This document shows positions 52,005 to 60,626 of a DNA stretch of 64,000 nucleotides, one piece after another; position 1 is the first letter of the stretch; each line of letters begins with the position of its first letter. Made by a program: the position numbers and the translations under genes. The stretch is from Methylobacterium sp. E-066 (lineage in GTDB: Bacteria; Pseudomonadota; Alphaproteobacteria; Rhizobiales; Beijerinckiaceae). The stretch spans positions 47,049 to 111,048 of the forward strand of contig NZ_JAKSYO010000186.1 in the NCBI RefSeq assembly GCF_022829635.1, read 5' to 3'. The notes below the pieces were generated by a model that did no database searches, had not been told where the DNA came from, and saw only the letters and a list, made by a program, of their open reading frames with translations.

Positions 52005-52571
52005 ATGAGCGACTCCAGAGACGAAGACGGTACTCACGAGGAAGCCTGGCCGTTCGAGCAAGTCCTGAAGGCCGGCATCGACGGCGCACGAGAGCAACAG
52101 AAGCGATTCCAGGCATACGTCACCGAAAGCAATCCCTCCTTGGCTGCTGCGCTCGCTGCGGAAGAGACACGCTTCGATAGCCTTGTGCGCACCACGATCG
52201 AACCAGCAATGCGTGATGTTGCCGAACAGGTTGCACGGAGCGGCTGGCATGTGTCGGTCGTTCGCGACGATGAACTGGATCGACTGGATATCTTTGCCAC
52301 ACCGGGTATCCGCTTCTATTGCAGCCAGAGACGGGCCCGCGGGGTAACCACCGACCTGATCTGGCCTCCTTGTTATATCGCTTTCTATGGTTGCGCCCGT
52401 TCTAAGGCTGTTCGCACGCTGATCGAACTGTCCGAGATCGACGCAAACTCGGTTCCCATCCGCAGTGAATCGCTCCAATATCCAAGTGTCACGCGCGAAT
52501 TCGTCTATTCGTCGATCGCAGCCTTCATCGTAAATCTCAATAGCGTTCGCCCCCAGGCTGAATTATCCTAG
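52005..52571 (+). CDS. Unrecognised protein
   Basis: A 188-residue hydrophilic protein, starting at an ATG with GAGGAGG upstream. N-terminal part: EEAWPFEQVLKAGIDGAREQ, QKRFQAYVTESNPSLAAALA, probably helical. C-terminal part: VARSGWHVSVVRDDELDRLD and WPPCYIAFYGCARSKAVRTL, mixed alpha/beta. I know no family. It follows the preceding pair by 240 bp on the same strand. Confidence 0.65.
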   Translation: MSDSRDEDGTHEEAWPFEQVLKAGIDGAREQQKRFQAYVTESNPSLAAALAAEETRFDSLVRTTIEPAMRDVAEQVARSGWHVSVVRDDELDRLDIFATPGIRFYCSQRRARGVTTDLIWPPCYIAFYGCARSKAVRTLIELSEIDANSVPIRSESLQYPSVTREFVYSSIAAFIVNLNSVRPQAELS

Positions 52572-52839
52572 TTCAACTTCCGAGTACCAGGGGCGTGCCA
52601 TGCGGATCGGGATCCACGACTAGTCGACCCCTTTAAAACGGATCGCGTGAAGCAACGCCAAGCCAGATGAGTGGAATCAAAGGCGTCAAGCCATGGAAAT
52701 CGTCTGGCTGGGTAGCTGAATCACGTTTACTCGAATGCAATTGCATTTCGTGCATCCAAATCGGTTGACCCGGACTGCAGATGTGGGCAAGGTACAGCAA
52801 GCGAAGGATAGGCTTTTCATCCGCCGGGCGCGGTCGCTA

Positions 52840-53338
52840 GAGCTGTTGCCGTTTAGGTTTGGTCATAAGCGTTGTATCCGTTGGCGGCGATGTAATTGCT
52901 ACATTCATATTGGGTGAAAGCTGCGAAAGGCCCGGGCGATGGCTGCCCAAAGGTCTTGGACGGTTTGGACAGCGGCGGTGCGTAGCAGCCCTATGCTTGA
53001 GATGGCCTGATCAATCGGGTTGAAGTCGGGCGAATAGGCCGGGAGGTAGGGGAGCCGCGCCGGCCTCCTTGATGGCTCCGCGCACGCCGATGACTTTGTG
53101 GGATTGCAGGTTGTCGAGGATGACGGTGTCACCCGGCTTCAGCACCGGGACCAGGGTGTCGGTGACGTAGGCGCGGAAGCGCGCGCCGTTGGTGGCCCCG
53201 TCGAACAGGGTGGTGGTGACCAAGCCGCTGGTGCGCAGGGCAGCGGTGACGGTATTGGTCTTGTAATGGCCCTGGGGCACGAGGAGCCGGCAGCGCTCGC
53301 CGCGTGGAGCCCGACCGTAGGTGCGGGACATGTTCGTA
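52840..53338 (-). pseudogene. Truncated IS630-family element
   Basis: The 3' half of an IS630 transposase on the minus strand: SRTYGRAPRGERCRLLVPQG, DTVILDNLQSHKVIGVRGAI, then, after a frameshift, YLPAYSPDFNPIDQAISSIG and a tail. The right terminal repeat GAGCTGTTGCCGTTTAGG is present at 52840. The 5' half, with the HTH domain, has been lost at 53338, where an IS256-family end begins. It is diverged from the complete copy at 43128-44181. Confidence 0.87.
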
Positions 53339-53339
53339 G

Positions 53340-54038
53340 GGGACTGGCAGGAATTTCGTGTGGGGGCGGCCATAGTGGATCCGATGGAGGTTCCCGATGG
53401 CACGACGCAAAGCACCCCACATCCCTGACGCGCTCCTGGACCAGTTGCTAGCAGGCGCCGATCCCAAGACGGAGTTCGAGGCTGACGGCCTGCTAGAGCA
53501 GCTGAAGAAGGCCCTGGCCGAGCGGGCGCTCAACGCCGAGATGGATCATCATCTGGCGGGCGAGGACGCCGTCAACACCCGCAACGGCTACGGCCGCAAA
53601 ACTGTGACGACCGAGACCGGCCGGATCGAGCTGACGATCCCACGCGATCGGCAGGCGACGTTCGACCCGCAGCTGATCGCCCGCTATCAGCGCCGTTTTC
53701 CCGGCTTCGACGACAAGATCGTGGCGATGTACGCCCGCGGCATGAGCACCCGGGAGATCGTCGGGCATCTGCGCGAGCTCTACGGGATCAAGGTCTCGCC
53801 CGACCTGATCAGCCCCGTGACCGACGCGGTGCTGGAGGAGGTCGCCGCATGGCAGGCTCGGCCGCTGGCGCCGGTCTATCCGCTCGTGTTCTTCGACGCC
53901 CTACGGATCAAAGTGCGCGACGAGGGCTTGGTGCGGAACAAGGCCGTGTACATCGCGCTCGGCGTGCGCGCCGACGGATCCAAGGAGATCCTCGGCCTGT
54001 GGCTGGAGCAGAACGAGGGCGCCAAGTTCTGGTTGTGG
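53340..54038 (+). mobile_element. IS256-family insertion sequence, right side lost
   Basis: A left terminal end resembling the IS256 family (GGACTGGCAGGAATTTCGTG at 53341-53360) abuts the broken IS630 copy. The transposase gene starts at 53397 but its homology stops near 54036, where unrelated DNA begins. No right-hand end is present. Confidence 0.8.
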
Positions 54039-54107
54039 GGCATGCCGCGGACGACGATGAGCTCGCTGCTCGGCAGTTCGCGGTTCAGCCGCTTCGACTG
54101 GCGGTAG
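53397..54107 (+). pseudogene. IS256-family transposase, 3' truncated
   Basis: The frame encodes the N-terminal about 210 residues of an IS256 transposase: DQLLAGADPKTEFEADGLLE, QLKKALAERALNAEMDHHLA, RIELTIPRDRQATFDPQLIA, and VYPLVFFDALRIKVRDEGLV with the first catalytic Asp. After EGAKFWL it runs into foreign sequence and ends at 54107. The second Asp and the Glu of the DDE triad are missing, so it is dead. Full-length relatives have about 400 residues. Confidence 0.87.
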
Positions 54108-54240
54108 ACGTCAGGGATCTGATCGTCACCGCCGACGATGATCACCACCGGGAGCGTCAGGTCGCGGTGGTGCTTTTCGAACTCGACCGTCACCGGCGTC
54201 ATCAAGGCGGCATCTTCGGCTAAGGCGTGTAGTCGTAGCC
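54039..54240 (-). pseudogene. C-terminal fragment of an alpha/beta hydrolase
   Basis: Read on the minus strand this encodes DAALMTPVTVEFEKHHRDLT, LPVVIIVGGDDQIPDVYRQS, and ELIVVRGMPHN, that is the acid strand (GGDDQIPD) and final His of an alpha/beta hydrolase. Neither end of the gene is present. It stops exactly where the IS256 homology ends, so the junction marks a deletion or rearrangement. Confidence 0.75.
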
Positions 54241-54254
54241 AGGGATTGGCATAG

Positions 54255-55805
54255 TTATCCGGCCAGTAGGGGGAAGGTGACGCCAATCGCCCAGGCGAAC
54301 GCGATTGCGTTGGCGATCCCAGCAACCCAGGGATGGCCGGTGCGCTTGTAGGCCCAGGTGCCGATCGCACCGTAGACGAGGAAGAACAGCAGGATCACCG
54401 GCACGATAATAACGAGGAAGAACAAACGTCCGAAATCGAGCCCGACGGCGAGGCCCAGCGACAACAAGAAGACCATCTTCGAGGCCGCGTAGGCGCCGCG
54501 CCCGGCATCCGGTCCGCGCATCAGCCACTCGTCGGCAAGAAAAAACGGGACGGTACCGATGAGCATCGCCAGGATGAGGACGATCCGGTTCGGCCCCGGC
54601 ATGAAGGAGGTCACGTAGGTATCGATGGGCAGCGCGAGCCCGACGAAGCCGTAGAGGGTGACAGCCAACGCTCCGGCTGCCAGAGCTCCGACCGCCACCG
54701 GGGACGACGCGCTTTCCTGCGCTGTCACGGATCGAGACCGAATCCGCCATAGGCAGCCTGCAGTGAGCAGACCGTACATCGCAAAATGCGCGACGAGGTA
54801 ATCCGCGACTAGGACTGGGAGGATATGGGTCGGCAGCACCCGCAGGACGAGTGGCGTCGCGACGGCGGGGAATACGAGCGCCGGCCACAGGCGCCGCCAG
54901 CCGAGGCCAGCTCCGACGGGCATCCGGCTCACCACGGGTAGGAGATGCGACGCAGCCCATGCCAGCGCCACGACGCCCGCAAGCAGCATTAGGATCCAAG
55001 GACCACGCTGATCGGGCGCCCCCAACATGCGAGGCGACCTCCCGAAGACTCCGTCGAGCCAGGTGACGGCCTCCGTGAGACTGGCACGGGCATACAGCAC
55101 GCCGATGTGCTCGACGCCTGCCGAGACCGCAGCGCGGCGCGCTGTTCCGATCGCGACATCGCCGTAAGTTGCGTTTTCGCGCGGTGGCTCGGGTGCTGAA
55201 ACCAGCCCGACCGCTCGAAGGGCCTCGCGGCGCAGGCCCCCTTCCCAGTCGCCAACGATCACCAGCAAGTTGCGCGGGCTCTCCCGCGTCACAGCAGGTG
55301 AGAACATCGAGACCGCGACTGTCGTTGCCACCCAGGGCAACGCCTGCGCGACGCGGACGACGATATCCGAGGCCATGGAGTGGCCGAGCAAAGCAACGCG
55401 CCCATCTCCACGCATCCGAACCTGCTCCGTGACCTGCGCCGTCACTGCCGCCAGATTGCGGGTGGCACCGTCCTCCCTGGCGATGCTACCGGTCAGCGGT
55501 GCCGGGTTGCGACCGTGACCAGGAAAATCGAAAGTCACCGCGACGTACCCGGCATGCGCCAGGGTGGTCGCGAAGGGCAGCATCAGCTGCTGCGATCCAG
55601 CAAAACCATGGGCGATCACTACGACAGGGCCGGGTTGCCCAACCTGAGTACGGAAGATCGTAACTGGGGTCCCGTCGATCGAGGTCGCCTCGATTGCCAG
55701 CCCGTCGGTCTCCGCCCGCAAGTGCCAGAGTGCTGCCGTGATCGCGCCGAGCGCAAGGGCCGCCACCGCCGTACGGAAAGCCTTGTACAGATAAGACAGC
55801 CTCAT
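54255..55805 (-). CDS. Alpha/beta hydrolase fused to a polytopic membrane domain
   Basis: A 516-residue protein. An N-terminal membrane anchor (AALALGAITAALWHLRAET) is followed by an alpha/beta hydrolase domain with VVVIAHGFAGSQQLMLPFAT (oxyanion-hole region), VTFDFPGHGRNPAPL, and the nucleophile elbow ALLGHSMASDIVVRVAQA; the His is probably in GVEHIGVLYARASL. From about residue 285 come seven or eight membrane helices (ILMLLAGVVALAWAASHLL to FAWAIGVTFPLLAG). The fusion is uncommon; the substrate is unknown, probably a lipid or ester at the membrane. Confidence 0.77.
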   Translation of the reverse strand: MRLSYLYKAFRTAVAALALGAITAALWHLRAETDGLAIEATSIDGTPVTIFRTQVGQPGPVVVIAHGFAGSQQLMLPFATTLAHAGYVAVTFDFPGHGRNPAPLTGSIAREDGATRNLAAVTAQVTEQVRMRGDGRVALLGHSMASDIVVRVAQALPWVATTVAVSMFSPAVTRESPRNLLVIVGDWEGGLRREALRAVGLVSAPEPPRENATYGDVAIGTARRAAVSAGVEHIGVLYARASLTEAVTWLDGVFGRSPRMLGAPDQRGPWILMLLAGVVALAWAASHLLPVVSRMPVGAGLGWRRLWPALVFPAVATPLVLRVLPTHILPVLVADYLVAHFAMYGLLTAGCLWRIRSRSVTAQESASSPVAVGALAAGALAVTLYGFVGLALPIDTYVTSFMPGPNRIVLILAMLIGTVPFFLADEWLMRGPDAGRGAYAASKMVFLLSLGLAVGLDFGRLFFLVIIVPVILLFFLVYGAIGTWAYKRTGHPWVAGIANAIAFAWAIGVTFPLLAG

Positions 55806-56366
55806 GGCAGCCTAGGTCGGCGTGCCGTGACCGTTCGTCCTCGGGCGATAGGTATGAGAAGATGCGACAGGAGGCGATGACGAAGTTCATGCCAATGCCG
55901 TGGATCGAGGCGCTCGTCGCCGTCAACGCGGAGATTGTCGCCTGCCGGAAACGACCCCTCGCCCATGTATCCGCATCGTCGTTTGGCAGCGGGGGGAGGA
56001 CACGTCTCAAGACGACTGGCCAAACGCGCTGACTGCATATTGACGCGATCGCTCGAAGAAAAAAGCCGCAAGGAGGTGTCCACTTCTGAGGAGCGCTCAA
56101 CGCAAGCATTTGTCGAGGGCTTGGTCCAATCAGCTGTGGCCCGGAGCGTCGACCCGAACGGCCGGTTTTGCTCGTGTCTTCAATCCAGCATGACGTAGTC
56201 TGGCGCAACGCGGACGGCAGAAGTTGACCGAAAGCTGCCCGTCCGGTTTCTGGCAAGCCGTAGCTCGAAGCAGACATGCACGCCTGACTGCGCGTTTTTC
56301 CGGCGCTTGAAAACCCGGCATATTTTTCCGACGAAACGTGAGCCCGTCTGGTGGGGCACCTGACGG
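55806..56366. other. Intergenic region with a hairpin and one doubtful small frame
   Basis: No strong gene. A 51-residue frame at 55877-56032 (MTKFMPMPWIEALVAVNAEI) has AGGAGG only 2 nt before its ATG. An inverted repeat, TTTTCCGACGA at 56324-56334 with TCGTCGGGAAAA at 56377-56388, flanks the start of the next small frame. Confidence 0.35.
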
Positions 56367-56561
56367 TTGAGACTACTCGTCGGGAAAACGATCGGATTCC
56401 GGCACCCGTGGCAGTTGGCGGTCGTCCACATGTCCAGCGGCAGTACTGAATCGCAGGAGCGGTTCGCGACGGAGCAGGACGCCTACCGCGCGTTCACAGA
56501 GGTCGTAGAGAGCGACGGGATCGCATCGTTCAGCGCCACGGTCAGCAAAGTGGTGCACTGA
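56367..56561 (+). CDS. Small hypothetical protein
   Basis: A possible 64-residue protein starting with TTG, or 43 residues from an ATG at 56430. The part SGSTESQERFATEQDAYRAF and TEVVESDGIASFSATVSKVV looks like a real small domain with no known family. The start is uncertain, and it may be regulated by the preceding inverted repeat. Confidence 0.35.
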   Translation: MRLLVGKTIGFRHPWQLAVVHMSSGSTESQERFATEQDAYRAFTEVVESDGIASFSATVSKVVH

Positions 56562-56663
56562 CCCCGTCCGCTGCCTCGTCGAAGAGACTGTGGAGAGGAT
56601 CCAACAGCCAAGTTCTATCGAGGTCCGGTAACGACACTGATCCTGAACTGATTTTCTCATGCA

Positions 56664-56729
56664 CTTAACGTTAAGCTGGTGGGCGGTCACGATCGCAAAT
56701 GTGTCGCATCGTTGACATTAAATGCGACA
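56664..56729. promoter_or_regulatory. Palindromic sites upstream of the second mucR
   Basis: Two inverted repeats lie 90-155 bp before the gene. CTTAACGTTAAG at 56664-56675 is a perfect 12-bp palindrome. TGTCGCAT at 56702-56709 and ATGCGACA at 56722-56729 form a perfect 8-bp inverted repeat with a 12-nt spacer, which contains TTGACA at 56712-56717. The last looks like an operator over a -35 hexamer, but no convincing -10 follows. Autoregulation by MucR is known in rhizobia. Confidence 0.5.
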
Positions 56730-56818
56730 TTGATGACCGATTACTTTTCAAAATATCCGTGCAATAGAAAAATATGCGGCGGCCCCGCCGAGTCACATGC
56801 ATTCGATCGGATCAACCC

Positions 56819-57271
56819 GTGTCTAACTATTCAACCACCGAATTGGCGGGCGACGTCGTCTCCGCCTACGTGTCAAACAACCCCGTTCCGGTTGCCGAGC
56901 TGCCGGCGCTGATCGCCCGCGTGCACGGCGCGATCGCTAGCCTCGCTTCCGGGACGAGCACCGTCGCGACCAGCACAGTCTTGGACGAAGCGGTCGACAA
57001 GCCGACCGCGGCCCAGATCCGCAAGTCGGTCCAGCAGGACGGGATCGTCAGCTTCTTGGACGGCAAGACCTACAAGACCTTGAAGCGTCACCTGACTGCG
57101 AATGGTCTGAGCCCGCAGAGCTACCGCGAGCGCTATGACCTGCCAGGCGACTATCCGATGGTCGCCCCGAGTTACGCCGAGCGGCGCTCTGCCCTCGCCA
57201 AGGCGATCGGCCTTGGGCGTCCAGGTGCAATGGCTAAGATTACCCCGAAGGGCCGACGCAAGGCTGCCTGA
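56819..57271 (+). CDS. MucR/Ros family regulator, second copy
   Basis: A 150-residue MucR paralogue of the core gene at 26609-27115. The N-terminal GDVVSAYVSNNPVPVAELPA and the domain AQIRKSVQQDGIVSFLDGKT, YKTLKRHLTANGLSPQSYRE, RYDLPGDYPMVAPSYAERRS follow the same pattern, again without the zinc Cys (SFLDG). It lacks the acidic C-terminal tail and ends in KGRRKAA. The start is GTG at 56819. In the accessory part of the genome it may silence or regulate acquired genes. Confidence 0.87.
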   Translation: MSNYSTTELAGDVVSAYVSNNPVPVAELPALIARVHGAIASLASGTSTVATSTVLDEAVDKPTAAQIRKSVQQDGIVSFLDGKTYKTLKRHLTANGLSPQSYRERYDLPGDYPMVAPSYAERRSALAKAIGLGRPGAMAKITPKGRRKAA

Positions 57272-57527
57272 TCAAGCCCTGCGCTTCAATCTAGTCGTCC
57301 CCCGATACGCCATCCCGGCAGCTATCCTACTAGGATGCGCATAGCCCTCACCTTCATCGTCCTTGCCGGTGGAGCGCAGGCCAGGGACTCAGGATATCCT
57401 TCGACGCATGCGCGTGCGAACCGATCATCATGCCTCGGTATGGGATCACCTCGGAACTTTGCGCCGACGAGCGCGTGCTACGCAGGTCCCAACGCGGCGA
57501 TATCCGCTGCTATTTTTGGTATGTTCA

Positions 57528-57896
57528 ATGAATACCATCAAAAAACTGATTTCGAATTTCGCAGAATTTATGTCGGCCAGACCCGGTCGGGCGGAAAATC
57601 ATCAATTGCTTGCTTCGGAAGATGAGCGAGGTTCCGGTGCGAGGGCGACCAAAACGCCGAAGGATTTCAGCGGCGACTACCGCATAGCGACGGACATGCT
57701 GAGGGATCGAATCAACAGGCGCTTCCCGGACAACTTCCACGCGCGGGTTGGATCCAACGCGAACAGCATGCACGATTTTGGTGACGAGCGAGCCGGCGCG
57801 ATCGACATGTCTTCGTCTGTCATAGCTGCAGCGCTGCGCGATGGTGCAACCGCACGGCAGGCAGCCGATGCCGGGGCTGCCAGCGTCGGTATCTGA
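57528..57896 (+). CDS. Hypothetical protein
   Basis: A 122-residue protein of unknown type, starting MNTIKKLISNFAEFMSARPG, with a central DYRIATDMLRDRINRRFPDN and an Ala-rich end (SSVIAAALRDGATARQAADA). Its frame is open further upstream. No domain is recognised; the hydrophilic, small character matches other lineage-specific genes in this stretch. Confidence 0.4.
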   Translation: MNTIKKLISNFAEFMSARPGRAENHQLLASEDERGSGARATKTPKDFSGDYRIATDMLRDRINRRFPDNFHARVGSNANSMHDFGDERAGAIDMSSSVIAAALRDGATARQAADAGAASVGI

Positions 57897-58127
57897 CTGG
57901 AGAGATAGCGCTTCGCCTGACAGAACGTCGGCCTGCTAACCCCGTCCTCGGTATGATGTTAAAGGGCCGCGCTGCGTATCGGCTATCGCCGGTGAGATAG
58001 ACGACCTCCCCCACCAGCCCGTGATCAGATCGGGCGGCGGGGCCGAGCCGGACGGCTCAGCAATGTGCCGCACCGTATTTTGAATACATAGTGCGATCAG
58101 CGGCCTATCTCGTGCGTTGCCGGGGCC

Positions 58128-58361
58128 ATGGACACGCTTGACGCCCACACCGACCGCCACGCCGCTACGCTGAACCGGCTCGCTCACACACTTGACGTGC
58201 CGGTGGCTGAACTCTTCGGCGAGCCGCCGGTCGGCGAAGCTGGCGCCCTGCTTGCCCTGGTGCAGTTCTGGTCGGCAATCGAGGACGGCGAGGGCCGCCA
58301 TCGTGTCCTAAGCGTAGCAAGACGGGAAGCCGAGCGCGGCGGCTACAAGGGCTGTGCCTGA
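58128..58361 (+). CDS. Small HTH-like regulatory protein fragment
   Basis: A 77-residue protein whose centre TLNRLAHTLDVPVAELFGEP is the usual last helix of an XRE-type repressor (LARALGVPxxxLF), followed by LLALVQFWSAIEDGEGRHRV, a small C-terminal element. The N-terminal DNA-binding helices are missing, so it is either a shortened regulator or a dimerization partner. It is preceded by no clear ribosome binding site. Confidence 0.45.
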   Translation: MDTLDAHTDRHAATLNRLAHTLDVPVAELFGEPPVGEAGALLALVQFWSAIEDGEGRHRVLSVARREAERGGYKGCA

Positions 58362-58539
58362 GTCAGCCCAGTCCATGCCGGGCAACCCCGCTTCTGGCCG
58401 CATGTTCGACCGCTTCCGAGCTGGTAAGAAACCGAAGTAGCCATCTCAGCATGATTGTCCCCGGTCGTGTCGATCCAGTTCGACCTGGAGGAATAGTGTA
58501 ACCGGAAGGTGGAAGAATTGCCCCCTTCTCCAATCGTGA

Positions 58540-58773
58540 TCAGCCTCCGGTGGAGATATCTGAGCCGACAGGGCGCCGTTCGGTCCAGACGACTCGACCA
58601 GCTTCATCTCTGAGGATGGCCGATCCCGAACGTTTCCCAAGCAACCGAGTGAACCGGCCAGCGGCCTCGATGACCGCTTCCGTCTCTGTGCAGGCGCTGA
58701 ACTGCTCCCGACCGAACGCGATACCGCTCGCAGTTGCACGATGAACTACATATTGGAGGTGGAATAGGGTCAT
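58540..58773 (-). CDS. Small hypothetical protein
   Basis: A 77-residue protein, MTLFHLQYVVHRATASGIAF and AVIEAAGRFTRLLGKRSGSA, ending TERRPVGSDISTGG. The composition and RDEAGRVVWTERR motif are like other small methylobacterial proteins of unknown role. No operon partner is evident. Confidence 0.45.
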   Translation of the reverse strand: MTLFHLQYVVHRATASGIAFGREQFSACTETEAVIEAAGRFTRLLGKRSGSAILRDEAGRVVWTERRPVGSDISTGG

Positions 58774-58866
58774 GCTTCGACGATGAACACTGATTGCCAG
58801 CGTAGATGGGGGGCTCCATCACCGGTCAAGTTAGATCTGTGAGAACATTTCGGGTTTCTAGCTATG

Positions 58867-59121
58867 CTACCCGCCAATTCTCTTGATGCCGAGGTGTAGC
58901 CTGATCCAGTCTTGAGCCGCGTCCACATCGAGGAACAGGGGAGCGCTCATCACCGCGGTCAGGCCGAACCCGGCCTCTAGGAACCACATGCCCGCGTTGG
59001 CCCCGTGCTGCCCGGACAGTTGCACCAGCACTGCCACGAGGAACCCGTCCGCGAACACGAGTTGGCCGTCGCTGTCTTCACTGCTGGTGGCGACACGCAC
59101 GGGCTGGAGGTAGAGGGTCAT
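58867..59121 (-). CDS. Small hypothetical protein coupled to a Crp/Fnr gene
   Basis: An 84-residue protein whose ATG overlaps the stop of the upstream Crp/Fnr gene (ATGA), so it is translationally coupled. Sequence: MTLYLQPVRVATSSEDSDGQ, LVFADGFLVAVLVQLSGQHG, FLDVDAAQDWIRLHLGIKRI. It looks like a compact alpha/beta domain. The coupling suggests a role connected with the regulator. Confidence 0.52.
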   Translation of the reverse strand: MTLYLQPVRVATSSEDSDGQLVFADGFLVAVLVQLSGQHGANAGMWFLEAGFGLTAVMSAPLFLDVDAAQDWIRLHLGIKRIGG

Positions 59122-59861
59122 CCCGCCGCTCGCCTCTGCAAGTGCAGGTAGGTCGCGTCGAACTCTGAGGCTCGGACAAGCTCGTCCCACGCCTTCACCA
59201 CCAGTGTCTGCCGGTGCAGCGTGATCAGCCCACGACCGCGCATCTCCTTCAACACGCGGTTGATGTGCACGGCCGTCATGCCGGTGGCGTCGGCGAGATC
59301 GGTCTGGGTGATCGGCAGGGGACATCGGTGATCACCCGCCAGACCGACCGACTCCTGCTTCAGGTACAGTTCGCAGAACAGGTGCGCCAAGTGCTCGAAC
59401 GCCGGGCGACGGCCCATGGCGATCAACCACTCCCGGAAGATCGCCGCGTCGATCAGCGTGTCACGCCAGAGCGCGGCGGCGATGGTCGGAAAGCGGGCTG
59501 TGAGGTCGTGCATGCTCTCGTGCGGGACGAACGCCACGGTGGCCTGGGTCATCGTCCCGAGGCTGTGGTCCATCAGCGGGATGTGAAGGCTCTGCAAATC
59601 CGGGATGTCGCCCGCGATGTGGAACGAGAAGATCTGGCGGCGCCCCTCGCTCAGGAACTTGTACCGACAGGCCCAACCTTCCAGGATGACACAGCACTGG
59701 GTCGCCCGGTCTCCGTCCCGCACGATGTCCTGTCTTGCCGTGAGGGTCCGCACCCGGACGGGCAGACGTTCGATCGCCCGTCGTTCCTCGTCAGAGAGGC
59801 GGGTGACGCTCTCCAGCTTGCGGATGAGCGGGTAGAGGGCGTGGGGGAGCTTTGCAGCCAT
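59118..59861 (-). CDS. Crp/Fnr family transcriptional regulator
   Basis: A 247-residue regulator. Residues 25-130 form a cyclic-nucleotide-binding-type barrel (LPVRVRTLTARQDIVRDGDR, CVILEGWACRYKFLSEGRRQ, IFSFHIAGDIPDLQSLHIPL), then the dimer helix and a C-terminal winged helix (LPITQTDLADATGMTAVHIN, RVLKEMRGRGLITLHRQTLV). The Cys set of FNR is absent and the cAMP-binding Glu/Arg pattern is not evident, as in many methylobacterial members. An ATG at 59861 fits the domain start. It is paralogous to the gene at 60853-61641. Confidence 0.9.
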   Translation of the reverse strand: MAAKLPHALYPLIRKLESVTRLSDEERRAIERLPVRVRTLTARQDIVRDGDRATQCCVILEGWACRYKFLSEGRRQIFSFHIAGDIPDLQSLHIPLMDHSLGTMTQATVAFVPHESMHDLTARFPTIAAALWRDTLIDAAIFREWLIAMGRRPAFEHLAHLFCELYLKQESVGLAGDHRCPLPITQTDLADATGMTAVHINRVLKEMRGRGLITLHRQTLVVKAWDELVRASEFDATYLHLQRRAAG

Positions 59862-60127
59862 CGTGGCGTCGCCTTGCGTCGCAGGCGGAAGCACACGGCT
59901 CTCCCAGGCGGCAGCACCTGTATCGGAGCGGCTGACGATCCTATGAGCGTAGGAGGTGTATTAACTCCGCGATCAAACCTGCGTTAAGATTTTCGGCGAT
60001 CCCGGTGCTCCGCATGGTCGCCCCCCGTCTGTTGAGATGTCGGACCTCACGGTTACGTGACCGGGCTGCACGCACCGTGTTAACCTCAATCAGAGCCGGG
60101 CCTCGGTGAAGCGGCTACGGCGTCGGC

Positions 60128-60391
60128 ATGGCAAACCGGCTCATGACGCTCGACCTGTTCGCCACCCTCGACATCGTCGAGGACGATGTCACCGCCGTGG
60201 TGGACGCCTACATCGACGATCCAACTTCTGGTCCGGTCTCGTTCGGTGAGATTTATCGGATCGACCCTGCCGCGGCCGTTGCAGCCCACCCCTTCGCCCA
60301 AACGCTCATGGGTCAGTTCTGGGCAAGCCCGGAGCTTCGGCGGGCCGCTATCCGTGCCGCCATCATGCTCGCGCAGCCGGAGCGGGTGTAG
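60128..60391 (+). CDS. Small hypothetical protein
   Basis: An 87-residue helical protein, MANRLMTLDLFATLDIVEDD, IDDPTSGPVSFGEIYRIDPA, FAQTLMGQFWASPELRRAAI. No family recognised. It lies between two Crp/Fnr genes and reads as a genuine small gene from its composition. Confidence 0.45.
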   Translation: MANRLMTLDLFATLDIVEDDVTAVVDAYIDDPTSGPVSFGEIYRIDPAAAVAAHPFAQTLMGQFWASPELRRAAIRAAIMLAQPERV

Positions 60392-60425
60392 CCGGCGCGC
60401 CCGGTCAGTTGCGAGCAGACAGCAG

Positions 60426-60626
60426 CTAGCGTCCGCTCAGCCACTGAGACGTGATTTCTCGAAACGCCGCATCGCCGCTCGCCTCTGACGCGCCCTCCGA
60501 GCCGAAGGACCGGGCCGACTGGCGCACGACTATATCATCCCGCGTGACCGACCAATCGAACCGGCCTGGCTCCTTTGAGGAGGGAGTAACCCGCAGCTTG
60601 TGGGGGTTCGGCTTGAAGATGATCAT
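60426..60626 (-). CDS. Small hypothetical protein
   Basis: A 66-residue protein, MIIFKPNPHKLRVTPSSKEP and GRFDWSVTRDDIVVRQSARS, then an Ala/Glu-rich helix. The two-strand RFDWSVTRDD layout resembles small methylobacterial proteins with a WxIxR pattern, of unknown function. Confidence 0.42.
   Translation of the reverse strand: MIIFKPNPHKLRVTPSSKEPGRFDWSVTRDDIVVRQSARSFGSEGASEASGDAAFREITSQWLSGR

Noticed and set aside
55877..56032. A 51-residue gene beginning MTKFMPMPWIEALVAV
   Set aside because: AGGAGG lies too close to the ATG and no similarity is recognisable; mentioned only in the intergenic note.
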